64,000 bases of DNA, from NCBI GenBank assembly GCA_051294375.1, contig JBJCIZ010001662.1, positions 23,272 to 87,271 of the forward strand, read 5' to 3'. The stretch comes from Paraspadella gotoi (lineage: Eukaryota; Chaetognatha). Shown piece by piece: positions 12,158 to 25,597 of this stretch. How positions within the stretch are numbered: the stretch's first letter is position 1; each line of letters begins with the position of its first letter. Both the position numbers and the translations under genes were made by a program. A model generated the notes under the pieces. The model did not search any database and had not been told where the DNA came from. It saw only the letters and a list, made by a program, of their open reading frames with translations.

Positions 12158-14569
12158 TTAAATAAAAATCCTTACTTTTTTCTGACGGCGACGTCGCCAT
12201 CGTCTCTCTTTATGCAGAAATTTTTGGATGAGGGGAGGTGAAGAAATTCTCCGCGCCGTCAGGGGAACCCTTGTTAAAGGCTCTCCCCTCTCCTTCTGCT
12301 GACCAGCGGAGGTCCTCCTTTCACGCTTCAGTCTTTCACCAGCAGGTTCCTTTGACATGTTCTGACGTTTACCACTTGTCTGACTGTAAACAAGGTCAGT
12401 CAGTCTGTCATTCATTGTTTCATTTCTTTTACGTCGTCTTCTTTTGGCATTACATCGCCCATTTGACCCTTGCCTTCTCTCTTGGTCATGCTTCAAGGCG
12501 GAGCCCCTTCCATCAGCAGATTCCAGCTCTGGAACAGGCGGAGCAGCACCTTTAAAAGAGGTTTGCTGCAAATCTACTGACGGGGCTAAATCATGCTTTT
12601 CTTTTGACAATTCAACCTTCTTTACAGTAGTAGATGGATTCAGGGTAATCAAAGCAGACAGAACTGGTCCTGGAAGGCTTTTCTTCCCGGTCACAGTCCA
12701 GCCCCAAAGTGTGCACAAGGCTGTGAATCCAGACTTGCCTCCTCTTCGGAGGTTCACTACAGATCGGCATCGACCTACAGGTTCACCCTCCTGAGATAGG
12801 CTCATCGGAGCAGCCTGCTGCTGACAATCATTTTCAGTGTTTTCCATATCAGATTGATTAGGGCTCCAGTCTTCTGCTTCAGAAGGCGGCCTTCCTAAAC
12901 CAATATCTTCAATTTCTAAGTTCTTAAGAGTCTGTGCATCATGGCTAGCAGGCATGTCTGCTACAACCTTGTCCTGTTTTCTTTTCAACTTTAGATTCTC
13001 ATTCAGGCAATTCTGTTTGGAAAAACCTAATCGATCAGCAGTTTCCAACTCAGTAAATGGAAGAGTGGGAAAATCACCACCCTGACCAACCTCATAAGCT
13101 GGAGCAGCTTTTCCAAAAGAGTTATGCTGCAGATCCGCTGCCAAGATCCAGTCAATCTTTTTTTTTCGATACTTGACCCTCTTTTTCAATAGGTGGGTCA
13201 CCAAATTCTGGCCTGGAGTCTGGGTTTTGCTGATCAGTCAGCTTCTCTCTCTCCAGGGTCACCTCAGTTGGTAAATTTGTGTCAGAATGGGTCACAGTCG
13301 ACACACCAAGGGTGAGTGGAGATTTTAAGTCACTCATCTCTATGGACATTCAGCATGGCTGAATAATCCGCCAAAGCATGAATATCTTCCAAAGGGCTTG
13401 TCAGACTGGCCAAATGCTGACAGTCATTATCTATCATCTTAGTTTTAGGATCCATCTCGACAGTGGTAGTCTTGGGGTCTTCACTGGAGGAGATCACATT
13501 TTCTTCAATACTTTGATCTGGATTTCAATCCTCTGCATCAGGTTTACTGGAAGAGGCGGTACCAACAGATCCTAAATCACATTTTGATTGAACAGTTTTC
13601 TGTTCTTTGACTTCAGCATTGATGGAAGTACCATCACTGAAGGAGAAAACAGTCTCTGGATTACCAAAAGACTTCAACTCCTCAGCATCAGCAGAGGTGG
13701 AAGAAGAGATCGTACATTTATCATTATCACAAATGACATCTTTTTTCTCGGAGGGAGCGTCTTTTTTAAAAATTTTCAACCCACTCCTGAGTTGTCATTT
13801 GTGATCGAGCCTTAAGATCAGCCTTAGTTCTTTTCTTATCTAAATCCTTTCTTCTCTCCTTGGAGGCCTTCCTTCTCCTTTCTTTCTTCTTTCTGGCTCT
13901 TTTCTTTTCATTCAACTCTTTGAGCCTATTTTCTAATTCCAGCTTTTCCATTTCATACTCTCTCTTTCTCTCCTTAACCTCTATCTTCTTCTGTTCATAA
14001 GACTTAAAGGACAGGGTAAAATCTTGCTCATTAAATCTTTTTTCAGTTACTAAGCTGGCTGACCCCCAATTCCTCACACTCCTTGACTGCCTGCTTGAGT
14101 GGGAAGATTGTCCCTCAGAGGCCTTGCAAGGGCGGCTTTGATTCCGCTTAGTCTTAGGAATGGCATGCGACATCACAGTACCATCTCTAATACTTCCTTG
14201 TCTCAGCACACTAGAAGAGGTACAACCCAGGGACAATCCAACCCTTGGAACAACTTTTTCAATCTGCAGCGGCTCCTTAAATTCCTCAAAGTGAACAGGC
14301 CTCACTGCACCTTGACTGAAAGGGATATCCAAGGTCTCACAAGCTGAGTCAGAGAAGGACAAAATAGTTGGGACCATAGGTACTCCTTTCAATGCCATCA
14401 AATTTTCCCATGCCTTCAGTGTAGCCCTTGCCGCACTTACTTCATGGTTCTTGTCCTTGTCAGGCTGAAGGTGCGGCGACCAATGAAGTGAGGTCGAAGC
14501 CGTGGGGTTCTGTCTGGGTAAGGAAGAGAAAAAACAAATTAAAAAAGACGAGAATCTCGTCCAAATCAA
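12158..14569 (-). CDS. Unknown charged, repeat-containing protein exon, frameshifted
   Basis: One coding region in four overlapping frames (14569-13766, 13779-13525, 13349-13152 and 13204-12158), about 800 codons. Two of the shifts fall in A/T homopolymers (near 13765 and 13160) and a third near 13530 (TTGAAAT where TTGGAAAT is expected), so sequencing error is likelier than decay. A 3' splice site (CTTCCTTACCCAG, about 14516) and a donor-like GTAAGG (about 12178) suggest a single long internal exon; the ATG at 14569 would then be intronic. The N-terminal part has a Lys/Glu coiled-coil stretch (EYEMEKLELENRLKELNEKK). The C-terminal part is basic with two internal repeats: AEDWSPNQSD versus AEDWNPDQSI, and DLQHNSFGKAAP versus DLQQTSFKGAAPP. 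No family recognised; nuclear or chromatin roles are possible but unproven. Confidence 0.6.
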
Positions 14570-17500
14570 AATTCAAAAGGGCGAGCAGCGCCGTCTCCAG
14601 TGCCGAGTTGCAAAGCAAACTGGTGGCGTGCTTCAGCCGTCAATTCTTTCTAAAAATTCACAATCTTTTTCGTCAGCCAACGCCTTTAATGGAGGGAAGA
14701 CCAGAGATTGGAAAATCTCCGGCGTCAGTCGTCACCGCGCGTCCAATAAACGTCGTTGGAGAGCAAGAGAGAAAGGTCAGCACCAGAGCCGACCGTCGTC
14801 GCTGCCTTTCGAAGTTTTGATTGCTTCGACGTCGGGAGTCTTTAGGCCGGGGGGTTCTGGGGTCCCCAGCATCAAATGAAGGTCGCAGCGCACTTTAATT
14901 CGAAGCCATGGCTCGCGACCAGAAGCTCGTAACAAAGAATATCTAATTTATAATATATTTATATATATGACACAATGTGATGGACGAAAGACGGTCTCGT
15001 GCTGATTTTGTCCCTTTAAAATTGTTTCGGAGCCAAATTAATTGATCATTATTTTTGGTAATATGTGCGATATACATACTGGACATTACTGTATCTGATC
15101 ATAACCCTTGACCATCAACAAAAAAGCTAACTAGATCAAAAATAGTAAAAAAGATGAAGCAATATAGCTTGAAACGCTTACAAAATTTTAGACCATTGCT
15201 TTTATAAATGCAAAAAAATATTAATATTATTAAAACAAAACTTTAACGATAACCTAATAGTTAACCGAGACCAAGATGAATATTTTTTACCCATCATTTC
15301 CTCAATTTATATGGAATCATTTGTTTGTAATTAGTCAATTAATCTAAATAACAATATGACAAATTCATTTTCAATTTTCTTTATGAATGGAAGTTTTCTC
15401 TGCTTACTCCCTTGTGTCTAATTATTTAATATTTTAAAAGATATTTTCAAAAACCTTATATAATTGCTCTATTTTTTACTTTTTTTCAATTCTTTCAAAC
15501 CAAAACAACATCATAAAAACATTTTAAATTTAATAAAAAATTGATTGAATGATTTTGGAAAAAAATATTTTGAAACTTGAGATAATGGAGTTATGATGAG
15601 TCAGGAAAAAAATTTTGCATTCTAAAAAAATAGCCCTCTAGCCTTTCAATTTTTCTAGAGCTGATTTTTTATTTTTTTGATATTTTGATTTCTAGTGCAA
15701 AACCATTATTCTCAATGAGCATAGGTCGGACGAAATTTTTTTCCAACAATTTGAAAAAATTTCAACTTTTTTAATTAGGCTTTTTGGGGGAAATAAATAA
15801 ATAAATTATTATACGATGGGTAATCTGAAAGTGATTGTCTCTAAATGACAAAAAAAATTTCTTCAAGTTTTATTTTGAAATTAAGTATGTACCAATAAAT
15901 AAGTGAGATACTCTCGCTTTGCCAGAATTTTTATTTAACAAAGATTTGTACTGCGTAATTTAAAAAAATTATTTTTTTAAATAAACTTTTGAAAGAAAAG
16001 AGGTAGCAAGGTGGATGTGTGATCAAATTAAAGCCCTAATCATAGGACAACTTTCTAAAAGAGTTTTATTAATTAAATCCATAAATCTTTATACAAGCTT
16101 TTGTTTAAATCAGAGTTAAAAGTATAACAGTTTTTTGCTTTAAAATTTTAATGAAGGCATATAAATTTTGTTTTTTCTTTTGTAATTTTGAAAAAGGAAA
16201 GACTGAATTAACATTTGTTTATTATTAATTTTTTTTATTCCAATAAAATGCTTATATTTTTCAGTTAAAGTAAAAAACAAGCAAAAATTTATGTTGTAGC
16301 TTGATAAATGTATTTTTAATATTAAAAATGATAAATACAAAATGTTTTCAGCTTGATAAAAACAGTCTGGACATCTACCTTCTTGTCTGTGAAAAAAAAA
16401 TCGTCATTTTTCATTATCTTTAACTGCAAACTAAAAGCTTGACAACTGCTTGTTTATCATAAATAAAGTTGTAAAAAAATATATAGCTGGTAAACATATT
16501 TGACAAAGAAAACATCATTGAGTTAAATTGTATTGAATAATTTTTTTTTAAAATATAGCAAAGGAATTTAATTCTATATTTTATCATGCCTATTTAATTA
16601 AGAAAAAATATTTCTCGTAATAGCCCATTAGAAAGGTTTCATTGACTGAGCTTATGATAAAAATTATTTAGATTTTCTTTACCTAGCCCCTATTATTCAC
16701 AAGATAATAAAAGGTCATGTTATCATGTCAAATAGTCCAATTATCTGTACCCTTTCTGGCAACCTGCATTCCAATTTCTTTTTTTCCCTTTCAAATGTAT
16801 TAAATAAAAAAATTATTTGAGAGAAACAATTGGTGTGGAGGTTGCCATTGGTAAGCCTTAGTTACCCCACTTCCCGATCAAAATTTTAATGATGAGGTTT
16901 TTTTTTCCATCTATTTGAGAATAACTCTAACTATTAGTACTATTATTTTTTCTATTAGAGATCTATGAATAAATATGAATAAGTAACTTTTCACCTATAT
17001 TAGTGTATCAAAGATGGATTCGGATTTTTAAAAAACGTTTACACAAGTGATCACACACCTAATATACTTTAATTTAAAACACCTTTTATTCGATTTGAAA
17101 TTCTCAACATGAGAGATCCCGCGGTCGATTTTATCTGGCCCTAAATTATGCAATATTAGCTTAAGAGGAAAGGTCATTCAGCATAACAATATGTAATCAT
17201 TGATGTATTAGAGCTAATATATCGAGAAATACATTATAAATCTCAAGTATACACAAAAAAAATAAGTTTTTATTTATATGTAAACATTCGTTTTTATTCA
17301 TTTTTTTTTAAATGGGTACATAACAAAATTTTAAGTTAAATGGTAAGCACATTTTTTAAAGATTTGTTTTTCAAATCTGTTTGTTAAAATATTCTAGTAG
17401 AAGTTAAAAACACGGTGTGGGTTAGTTTAGAAGGGGGAATTAAAACAATTAAATACTCGTTACTCTGTTGGTTTTTCCAAGTCAGTGAACAAAATCTTCA

Positions 17501-20500
17501 GTTAAATAGATGGTAAAGAAATTCAAGCTACATAGGAATATACACTGAATTTGAAGAGTTGCAGCCTAAACGACTGCAATAATATTGATTAAAAAAATTT
17601 GATTAAGCAATCTTAAAAACATTTGTAAAATTGTAATAGAGAGACATTTTGATAAACGCGTTCCATGTTAGAAAGAATTCAGGGTTAAAGTTTAAAAACG
17701 TTTCATTTTCAAGGATACAAGTTGAAATTTAAAATGTCTCTCTATTATTTTTCTAAATTCAGTAATAGAAATTCATAAAAATATCAGATGGATTGACCTT
17801 GTTTCGTTTTGACCCTGCAACTCTTTCAGATAGGTTTTCTTTTATTTTATATTATAATTAAACCAATATAAAATGGGGTAGAATGCATCAAATGTTTAAA
17901 GTGAATACATTTTCGGAATGCCAGGAGCTCAGCTTTACTCGCATTTTAGCTCTATTTTGAAGTTGAATTGAATGACCCTTTTTCTTAAGATTCGAAGTTG
18001 TCAGAATAACGATGAGTCTCCTTTTATTCGCGTAATTTTAAAAACGTTTCTCATATTGGTTAATATTATAAAATTTAAATATTAAAGTTTTTAGAATATA
18101 TGTATTATATAATATAAAATAAGTTATAGGATTTACTAATAATAAATCTGTATATAATAAATTAATTAGTTAGAATATATGTTTAAAATATAAGTTTATG
18201 GATTCTTATATCATAGATAAATACTTTAAACGAGAAGCTCGAAATGCTTTTTCCTATGACAAATGAGGAATTCGATACAGGATTTTTGCCCAATAAAAAT
18301 TACATAAAATTAACTTATTTTTCTTGCTTAAAATCCTTATTACATTAATATTATTAACTTTTATAAATTGAATAATTTCGATTCGTTTATTTTTACCGTT
18401 ATATCAGTGCTTTTAATAAATAGGGTAAATCTCCGAGAAAAACATGGATAATAACGATAACTAAATAACCAATTAAAAGTAAAAATTTGAAGAGGAATAA
18501 AAAGATAATATGAATATTATGAATAATAATTAAATATATTATACAATAGATAATATCATATATTATAATGTGATTTATAATTATATATAAAATTATTTTT
18601 TTTTCTTTTAAAAACTAGGAAAATTTTACATTTTTAGAGCAAAGCTTGGAAAGCAGGGCAATTTTAGTGATTAGTCTAATCTTATCTCCATGTACTCATA
18701 ATAAATCAGACTTTTACATTATAATCTGATAATCATAATAATTGAAAAATATTTTTCTCTTCAACTAAACAAAAATTTTAAAAAGTCTAAAATTAAAAGC
18801 TAAAAACTGAAAGTTAAAAGTCAATTCATTTCGATAAATTCCTAGTATATCAATATAGATTAAGTGAAAAGGATCCATTCAGTATCAGAATCAATGATTT
18901 AAGTTTATTATTATGTTTGAATGATCGGTAAGAAAATTAAATACCTGTTAAATACTGTCTAATAAACATTACTAAATTAAAATAGTAAATATTTTGTAAC
19001 TATTATAAATAAAAGTAGTTTCATTCAAAGCAAACAGAGAACACTTGAGAAGGAAACTTAACTTCCAAGATTTTAAAGAATTGCTTTTGTTTTATAAGTT
19101 TTTTAAATCAAAACTCGTATATGTAGATAGTCCAAACATGTCAATTAATTATAAAATTAATCAAAGCTTGTCTGTAAACCTTGACAGATGGCTTTATTAA
19201 TTCTTCAATCAACAATATTGAAAAAGTCAGTAAACAAATTTTGATTAAAAACTCAAAAACAATATGATAATATTTTAATTGTTAACAACAACGATGAAAG
19301 CTATGAATTAGTCCGAAAATATGCATTTTTATGTAAAAAAATTATGTCCTTATTGTTAACCATTAAAAAGTTATTATTTCGTCTCTAAATCAGACAACAA
19401 AATAGACGAAATAATACATTGACTAAAAACTCAAAAAAACATCCGAGATAATTTTTTATAATTGAAAAAAAAGGTTGCCTATGGATGCGCAAACCCTCAT
19501 ACATCCTGAATTATTAGCCTATTAATAGTTATCAACGACCAAACCAGCCCGAGCGCGAGTCTCGTCAGCCACGCATTCACCTTCCTCTTCCTCCTCCTAG
19601 CACCCAGGGCTCGAGGCTCACCCAGTTTTCACTTCCTCGTTTCTCCTCTCTCTCTTCTACTTCCTCCTCTCCGCTCCTTCTGATTTTTCCCTCCAGTTTT
19701 TGTACACCTTTTTTGCCTTTTTTAGTAGTATATACACGTTTTCCTACATTTTGCCTTCTTCCTTTACGACTTCGTTAGTTAGACCCAGATTACCACCATC
19801 CCAGATAGAGTGGCGCCCAATGTGTTACTCTTACATAACCACTAATGAAATCCCCAAACATTTTCCACTCACCCCTGAGCTGCTAACCGGGACTTAACCA
19901 AAATGAGAATCTCACCTATTTCCCTATTTCCTCTCTAACCATCACAATAACAAACCTCACCCATTTCCCTCTTTCCTCTCTGACCCGCTCTCTGAACATC
20001 CTATTTAAACGCTTTCTCTGAGGTTATAAAAATGAAACTATAGTACATAGGAAAAAGGCTTTTATAATTGTAATATAATGAAAGAGACAGTAATATTGTT
20101 ATATGTTAGTGACAGAACCGTTCAATATAAGCAGTCCCTGAGCTTGCGATCAGGCTGTAACACATGTTACAGGCGGGTTAAGCGGCCCCGTCCCTCTTAA
20201 CTGCCAGACGACCACCGGCTAGAACCCCGGACCTTTGGGTTGGGAGGCGAATGACTTGCTCCGGCACCAATGGCCGCTGATGAAACGGTTGGTGGATTTT
20301 AGTCCACCATACATCCCCCCTCCCGCCGTAGGGAGAAAGTCTGTTGCGTCTCTTCAGTGAATTGTTGTTGGTGGAAAGTTCGTCACCAAGTGGCATGTTG
20401 CCTGAATGTGTTGTGGCGGAAAGTGCATCGCCAGGTTGAGGCATGTCGCCTGAAAGTGTTGTTGTTGTGTTGTGTTCGGAAGTCGGGCTCACCAATGAAG

Positions 20501-21175
20501 AGACAGTAATTATTGTTATATGTTATAGTGACAGAACCGTTAATATAAGCAGTCCCTGAGCTTCGGATCAGGCTGTAACACCATGTTACAGGCGGGTTAA
20601 GCGCCCCGTCCCTCTTTAACTGCCAGACGACCACCGGGCTAGAACCCCGGACCTTTGGGTTGGGAGGACGAATGACTTGCCTCCGGCACGCAATGGCCGC
20701 TGATGAACGGTTGGTGGATTTTAGTCCACCATAATAATAATAGTTTAAGAAGAAGGGGATAAAATTGTAATCAAATCATATCCGTTTAAAGCATTTATGT
20801 TTATGTATAAACTTTGTCATTGTTAAAAAAATAATAATTTATCTTTTCATAAATATTAATATTATATTTATTATTATTTATCATTTGACTATATAAGATC
20901 GGATTTTATATTAATTTTTCTTCAAAAATAAGTTCAGACTGAATTTCAGTAAAGCAAAACAAAAAATAGCGATTAATTTCTAAACTGTTTTCCTATAAAA
21001 ACAGAAAAAAACTATTAAAAATTACAACCTGCAGCTACTAAAAACTAATAAAATTATTAAGAATTATGAAATTATTAATAAAACATAGAAAATATCATTA
21101 ATAAGACCTTGTTATTAAAAAAAACTAAACTCATTGTCAGATTTCACAGGCAAAGATGCTCTTTTTATGAAAAAT
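14417..21175. repeat. Segmental duplication, copy 2 (6.8 kb)
   Basis: Direct counterpart of 5088-11888. Its left part is the 5' portion of the charged-protein exon plus upstream sequence. The segment after 14570 has a second open frame on the + strand starting MGFCLGKEEKKQIKK, with a donor-like GGGTAAGG inside, so coding on that strand cannot be excluded. Beyond about 15000 it is AT-rich with no gene. The right limit is about 21175, where copy 1 carries the 47-base insertion and then diverges. Confidence 0.93.
20079..20733 (-). mobile_element. TRIM: miniature LTR retrotransposon, copy in duplication 2
   Basis: Same structure as 35974-36620, reversed: LTR, ~175-base internal region, LTR. The flanks are ATAA (20075-20078) and ATAA (20734-20737), a 4-base target duplication. 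The primer-binding site (GGGCTCACCA on the + strand, 20486-20495) and the purine tract (seen as CCCCCCTCCC, about 20325) are intact. Confidence 0.88.
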
Positions 21176-23235
21176 TCGCAAATATCCGCCAGGTTCGCTA
21201 GTATTTTTTGTTCTTTTTGACCGGCTTGACCGGTCTTTAACATTAAAAAAGATCGAAATGACGTATTCGATCTCGGGATCTCTCATGTTCGATGCATTAA
21301 AGTTAAATATTTTTATACGAAAATTATTTATTTATTCGTCTGATTAAGTGTGCGAACGTTTTAATGAAACTCGATGTCTGTATATTTCCAACTTTTGGGA
21401 CTACCTATATTCAGTCATATCTGAAAAACAAAAAAAGATTTTGCATTGATATTTTGGATATCAACATATGAAACTATAACGTTTCAAAAAATAAAAAGAA
21501 ATATAATAATATTGAACAGTGAATTTTTTTTATGCACGGAACAGTAACGTTACGCCATTTTTCATTGTGTCATATATATATATTATATTGTAACACAATT
21601 AAAAACTTTGTTTTTTCTCTAAATATATATATTTATAATATATATATTTTTATATTGGTTGTACCAATTTCATATACATATATATATAAAAGATATATAT
21701 ATATATATAAGATTCTGGCGACTCGAGTTGACCTCAGTCAACCAGATGACCTTCGTCACAAAGAGACTGTGAACCCTCAGTCGTCGTCGTCGTCGGCTGA
21801 CTACTTCTTCTTACATTGTAAAGTTTCTCTCTCTTTTCGAATTCCAAGCCAAGAACTAAAAACTACGTTTTTATCTTTTTAATCGACGTTCAAATGAATT
21901 GCTATTAACTACATTTTACCCACGTTAAATCTTCTTCAAGTATATCGTCTTTTATTATTGTTTTGAACAATTGTAATAGGTTGATGAAACGTGGAACTCT
22001 TTTTGCCTTGTTACTGACTGTTTAAATAGTTATTATAAAATTAATTAAATTTAATCAACGACTTAATTCTTTGTGACGGGGGTCAACAAAAGATATAATT
22101 TAAAAAAGCCGCGGTTGCTCGTCGCAAGGCCATGGCTTTCGGATTTTGATTCGCAGTAGAGTCAATTATGCGCGTTTGGGTCCAATATAAAATGTAAAAC
22201 GTAGCTAAAGCCCTTTGATTTCTTCGGATTTATTTGAACGTTTAGAAAATTGATCCCGCGCTCCCCAAAAAATTGAAAGTAGACACCCTGGGCTCTCTTC
22301 CGGTGTATTCAAAATACTTTTTTTGATTGCTTGAGGTCGGAATTAACGGTTAAAAAAGTTGTTTATTTGATTACCTAAACAAGCAATCAAGCTTGGATTT
22401 TTTTTTTCATTTTTTTAGTCAGGTGCTTGGAGGAGACCAAATGCCTTCTATATATAAAGTCAAAGTGTTCTTTTGTTGAGTACAATTGAAGCACGAGCTG
22501 GTCTACGGAGAGGAAGATTTGAAGGGGTAGAACCAATCTATTTCAAATGCATTTTAATACATGAAAATGTTGAAATTAAGCTCGCGCTCCCCATTCATGT
22601 CCTTCCCAAGAACCTACGATTTCCGAATATACCCATATTGCCTCACTTTATTAAGGGCGTGACCTCGGAATTTTGAAAAATATCGATTTCTAGAGAAAAC
22701 TTGATCCCCCCATCGTGCGAAACGACTGGCACCCCCACTTAATTTTAATACAAATGAAAATAAAATCTTTTACAAGCTAAGATTGGAAAAAATTGTAACA
22801 ATTTCCAATTGTAAACAATTGTAACATTTTTTTTCCTTTTATTTCTTTAAATTATATATGTATTTTTCTTCCTATTTTTGTCAGTTGCTGCCTCTTCTGA
22901 ACCCTTTAAAAACGAGTTCAGGCTCTGCAGTTATTGTACAACTGCCTTCCAGCGGCTGTCCAGCTTTCTCTCTTTCTCTGTCTGTCTCTCTCTGTCTTTC
23001 TCTTTCTGTCTCTCTGTCTCTCTCCCTCTCTCTGTACAATCTCTTGTGTGATGGTTTTTTGAAAAAATTTTGATTATTTTTTTCCTTTTAAAAACTTTTA
23101 TTATCGCCATTTATTCTGCGCTTTTTTCTCAATGCAAAATCCCAAATTTACATACGAGATTTTCGTGGATTTATTCTCTTTCTCTCTTTCTTTCTCTCTC
23201 TCTCTCTCTTTCACTCATACACGCATTTGTTTGTT
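21176..23235. other. AT-rich sequence with microsatellites; no gene recognised
   Basis: It holds (TA)n tracts (21570-21710), a TATA-like TATATATAAAGTC at about 22450 before a short open stretch (22473-22676) with no recognisable product, and CT-rich microsatellites at about 22970-23036 and 23165-23212. The phrase TTTTTATATTGGTTGTACCA at about 21648 recurs near 27117. A phrase like TTTGTGACGGGGGTCAACAA at 22070 has a relative near 44680. Confidence 0.5.
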
Positions 23236-23239
23236 TTAT

Positions 23240-23528
23240 TTATGATGAATGATTCATTGCGTCAATGAATGACTATCATCGCATCAATGAATGACTATCA
23301 TCGTATCAATGAATGATTATCATCACATCAATGAATGACTATCATCCCATCAATCATTTGGTTATTATCACATCAATCATTTGGTTATCATCACATCGAT
23401 CATTTGGTTATCATCGCATCATTTATTGGTTATCATCGCATCAATATTTGATTATCATCGCATCAATCATTTGGTTATCATCGCATCAATCCTTTGGTTA
23501 TCATCGCATCAATATTTGGTTATGATTG
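23240..23528 (+). repeat. Minisatellite, 22-23-base unit
   Basis: About a dozen tandem units of the form CATTTGGTTATCATCGCATCA, preceded by units of the form AATGAATGACTATCATCGCA. The open frames across it are by-products of the repeat. Confidence 0.9.
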
Positions 23529-23529
23529 A

Positions 23530-23939
23530 AGGTAAGCAAGATCCTATTCTTTTAAGATTTTTTGACATATGAATTAAGATTCATCCCTGAATGTATCCTT
23601 ATGGAGATAAAGCAATAACCAATTGACATGAGACTGAGAAAAGGCAGGCATTTTTAATAGTAATGGTTAAAATCAAAAAGTAATAAAAAGAACCGGAAAT
23701 GAGTATCAATAAAAAGTATAGATATAAAAAAGATAAAAATGAAGGAAGTATTTTTTTGGACAACGTATTTTCTTTTACATGGAACTCCTGTATTTTTTGC
23801 CATACATAAATGAGACACTGCTTATATGAATCACAAAAGGCCAAAGTTTTTTATATCTAAATTTTATTTTTCGATTCTTACATTAACAAATGCCCAAACA
23901 AATAACTGAAAAAGTAACCGCGACACTTTTTTCCCTCAT
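23530..23939. other. No feature recognised
   Basis: AT-rich sequence between the minisatellite and the gypsy fragment. The open frames are short and unremarkable. Confidence 0.5.
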
Positions 23940-24886
23940 GGTTAGTGTATGGTGGAATGGCATTATAAATTCACAGCCACAGTGGAACAACGGGACGGCA
24001 GCCCTGTCTCGCAACTGAACATTGGCCAGCAATCCGATGTCAAAGTCGTTCAGGCGAAAACTATCTTGAATCGCAGGCTGGTGTGGGCGTCCGCCAGGAG
24101 TTGCTGGATCTCCTTGTTAGAACTCTGGTCACCGGCTCAAGCGGCAAAATCGACGCCTTGGGGGCCAACTGCGTTGACCGTTGCGACCAAAGAGGGCATT
24201 TCTGAAGGTTCTGATGAAAGTGATGATCCTTCAGGTTCTGGGCCACTGCTTGCTGGGCTGATGAATCTTGATAGTGTGTCCGCTACCACGTTGGCCTTGC
24301 CCTTGATGTATCGGATGTCTGTTGTATATTCGGAGATGGCAGATAATTGATATGTTTGACGCATTTAGTGTGGCTCTGATTTCTTGCGAATGGTTTGAAC
24401 TAGGCTGTTCTGGTCAGAGAACAGAACAAAATTGTGCCCTTCCAGGAAGGGCCTGAAGTGCCGGACTGAGCGGTGTCCGGCTCAAGCGGCAAAATCGACG
24501 CCTTGGGGGCCAACTGCGTGACCGTTGCGACCAAGAGGGCATTCTGAAGGTTCTGATGAAATGTGATGATCCTTCAGGTTCTGGCCACTGCTTGCTGGGC
24601 TGATGAATCTTGATAGTGTGTCCGCTACCACGTTGGCCTTGCCCTTGATGTATCGGATGTCTGTTGTATATTCGGAGATGGCAGATAATTGATATGTTTG
24701 ACGCATTTAGTGTGCTCTGCATTTCTTGCCAATGGTTTGAACTAGGCATGTTTCTGGTCAGAGAACAGAACAAAATTGTGCCCTTCCAGGAAGGGCCTGA
24801 GTGCCGGACTGACGCGTGGCGGCAAGGAATTCACCCGGTCAAAAGGTTGGCCAATTTTGTCTGGTTCTGAGCTAGCGGGCTGAGAA
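23940..24886 (-). pseudogene. Ty3/gypsy pol fragment: RNase H end and linker
   Basis: On the - strand the frames show FLEG, FVLFSDQK-like and SEYTTDIRYIKGKANVVADT followed by LSRF, which is the C-terminal RNase H signature of Ty3/gypsy elements, then a poorly conserved linker towards integrase. It is broken by several frameshifts and by a ~345-base tandem duplication. It joins the upstream pol piece at 28441-28660 once the Helentron-like insert is removed. No integrase catalytic motif, protease or LTR was found, so it is a dead fragment. Confidence 0.85.
24133..24822 (-). repeat. Tandem duplication inside the gypsy fragment (~345-base unit)
   Basis: Two adjacent copies both start GGCTCAAGCGGCAAAATCGA (about 24137 and 24481) and run to CCTTCCAGGAAGGGCCTGA. 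They differ by small indels. Confidence 0.85.
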
Positions 24887-25597
24887 ACAAGTTTGAGCAA
24901 ACAATGTCGGATCTGCCTACGAAAATTAATTAATTAATCGATTAATTAATTTTAATATTTAATAATTAATATAAATTTATATACAGCTTATCATCATCGA
25001 TGTCCTTAAAAATAAAGTAAATGTGACTTATATTTTTCCATTTAAACTCATTCCACTGGCACAATTCCGTCAAAACTTTATATCTCGCTTCTCACAAACT
25101 TTCCTTCCCGCTCACAAAATTTCATCTCAATCTATTATGGGTTAAAATAAGTAAAGAGTCAAGTAAATGTGACTCATATTTTTTTCATTTAAACTCATTT
25201 CCACTCGTACCAAACTTTATATCAAGCTTCGTCACACATTTTCCTACCCACACACAAAATTTGAACTCAATCTAACCATCCAATTATGATTAATTAGAGT
25301 ATTTTATGGTTAAAATAAGTAAAAAGATTTTAGAATGCAACTTATGTTTTTTTCCATTTAAACTCATATCACTCACACGATTCCGTCGAAACTTTATATC
25401 CAGCTTCATCACACATGTTCCTACCAATACACAAAATTTCATTCCGATCCAACCAGCCAATCACGAGTTATTGGGCTTTTTGCTAAGGTGGGACGGATGG
25501 ACGGATTGATTGACTGATTAATTAGTGATTAATTAATTGACTAATTGATTAATTAACTGATTAATTATTTGATTTATAATACATCCTGCATATACAT

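Noticed and set aside
22473-22676. Short ORF after a TATA-like box.
   Set aside because: No domain, splice site or conservation; AT-rich flanks give TATA-like strings often.
23313-23572. ORFs of Ile-Ile-Trp-Leu-Ser-Ser-His type.
   Set aside because: Products of the 23-base minisatellite.
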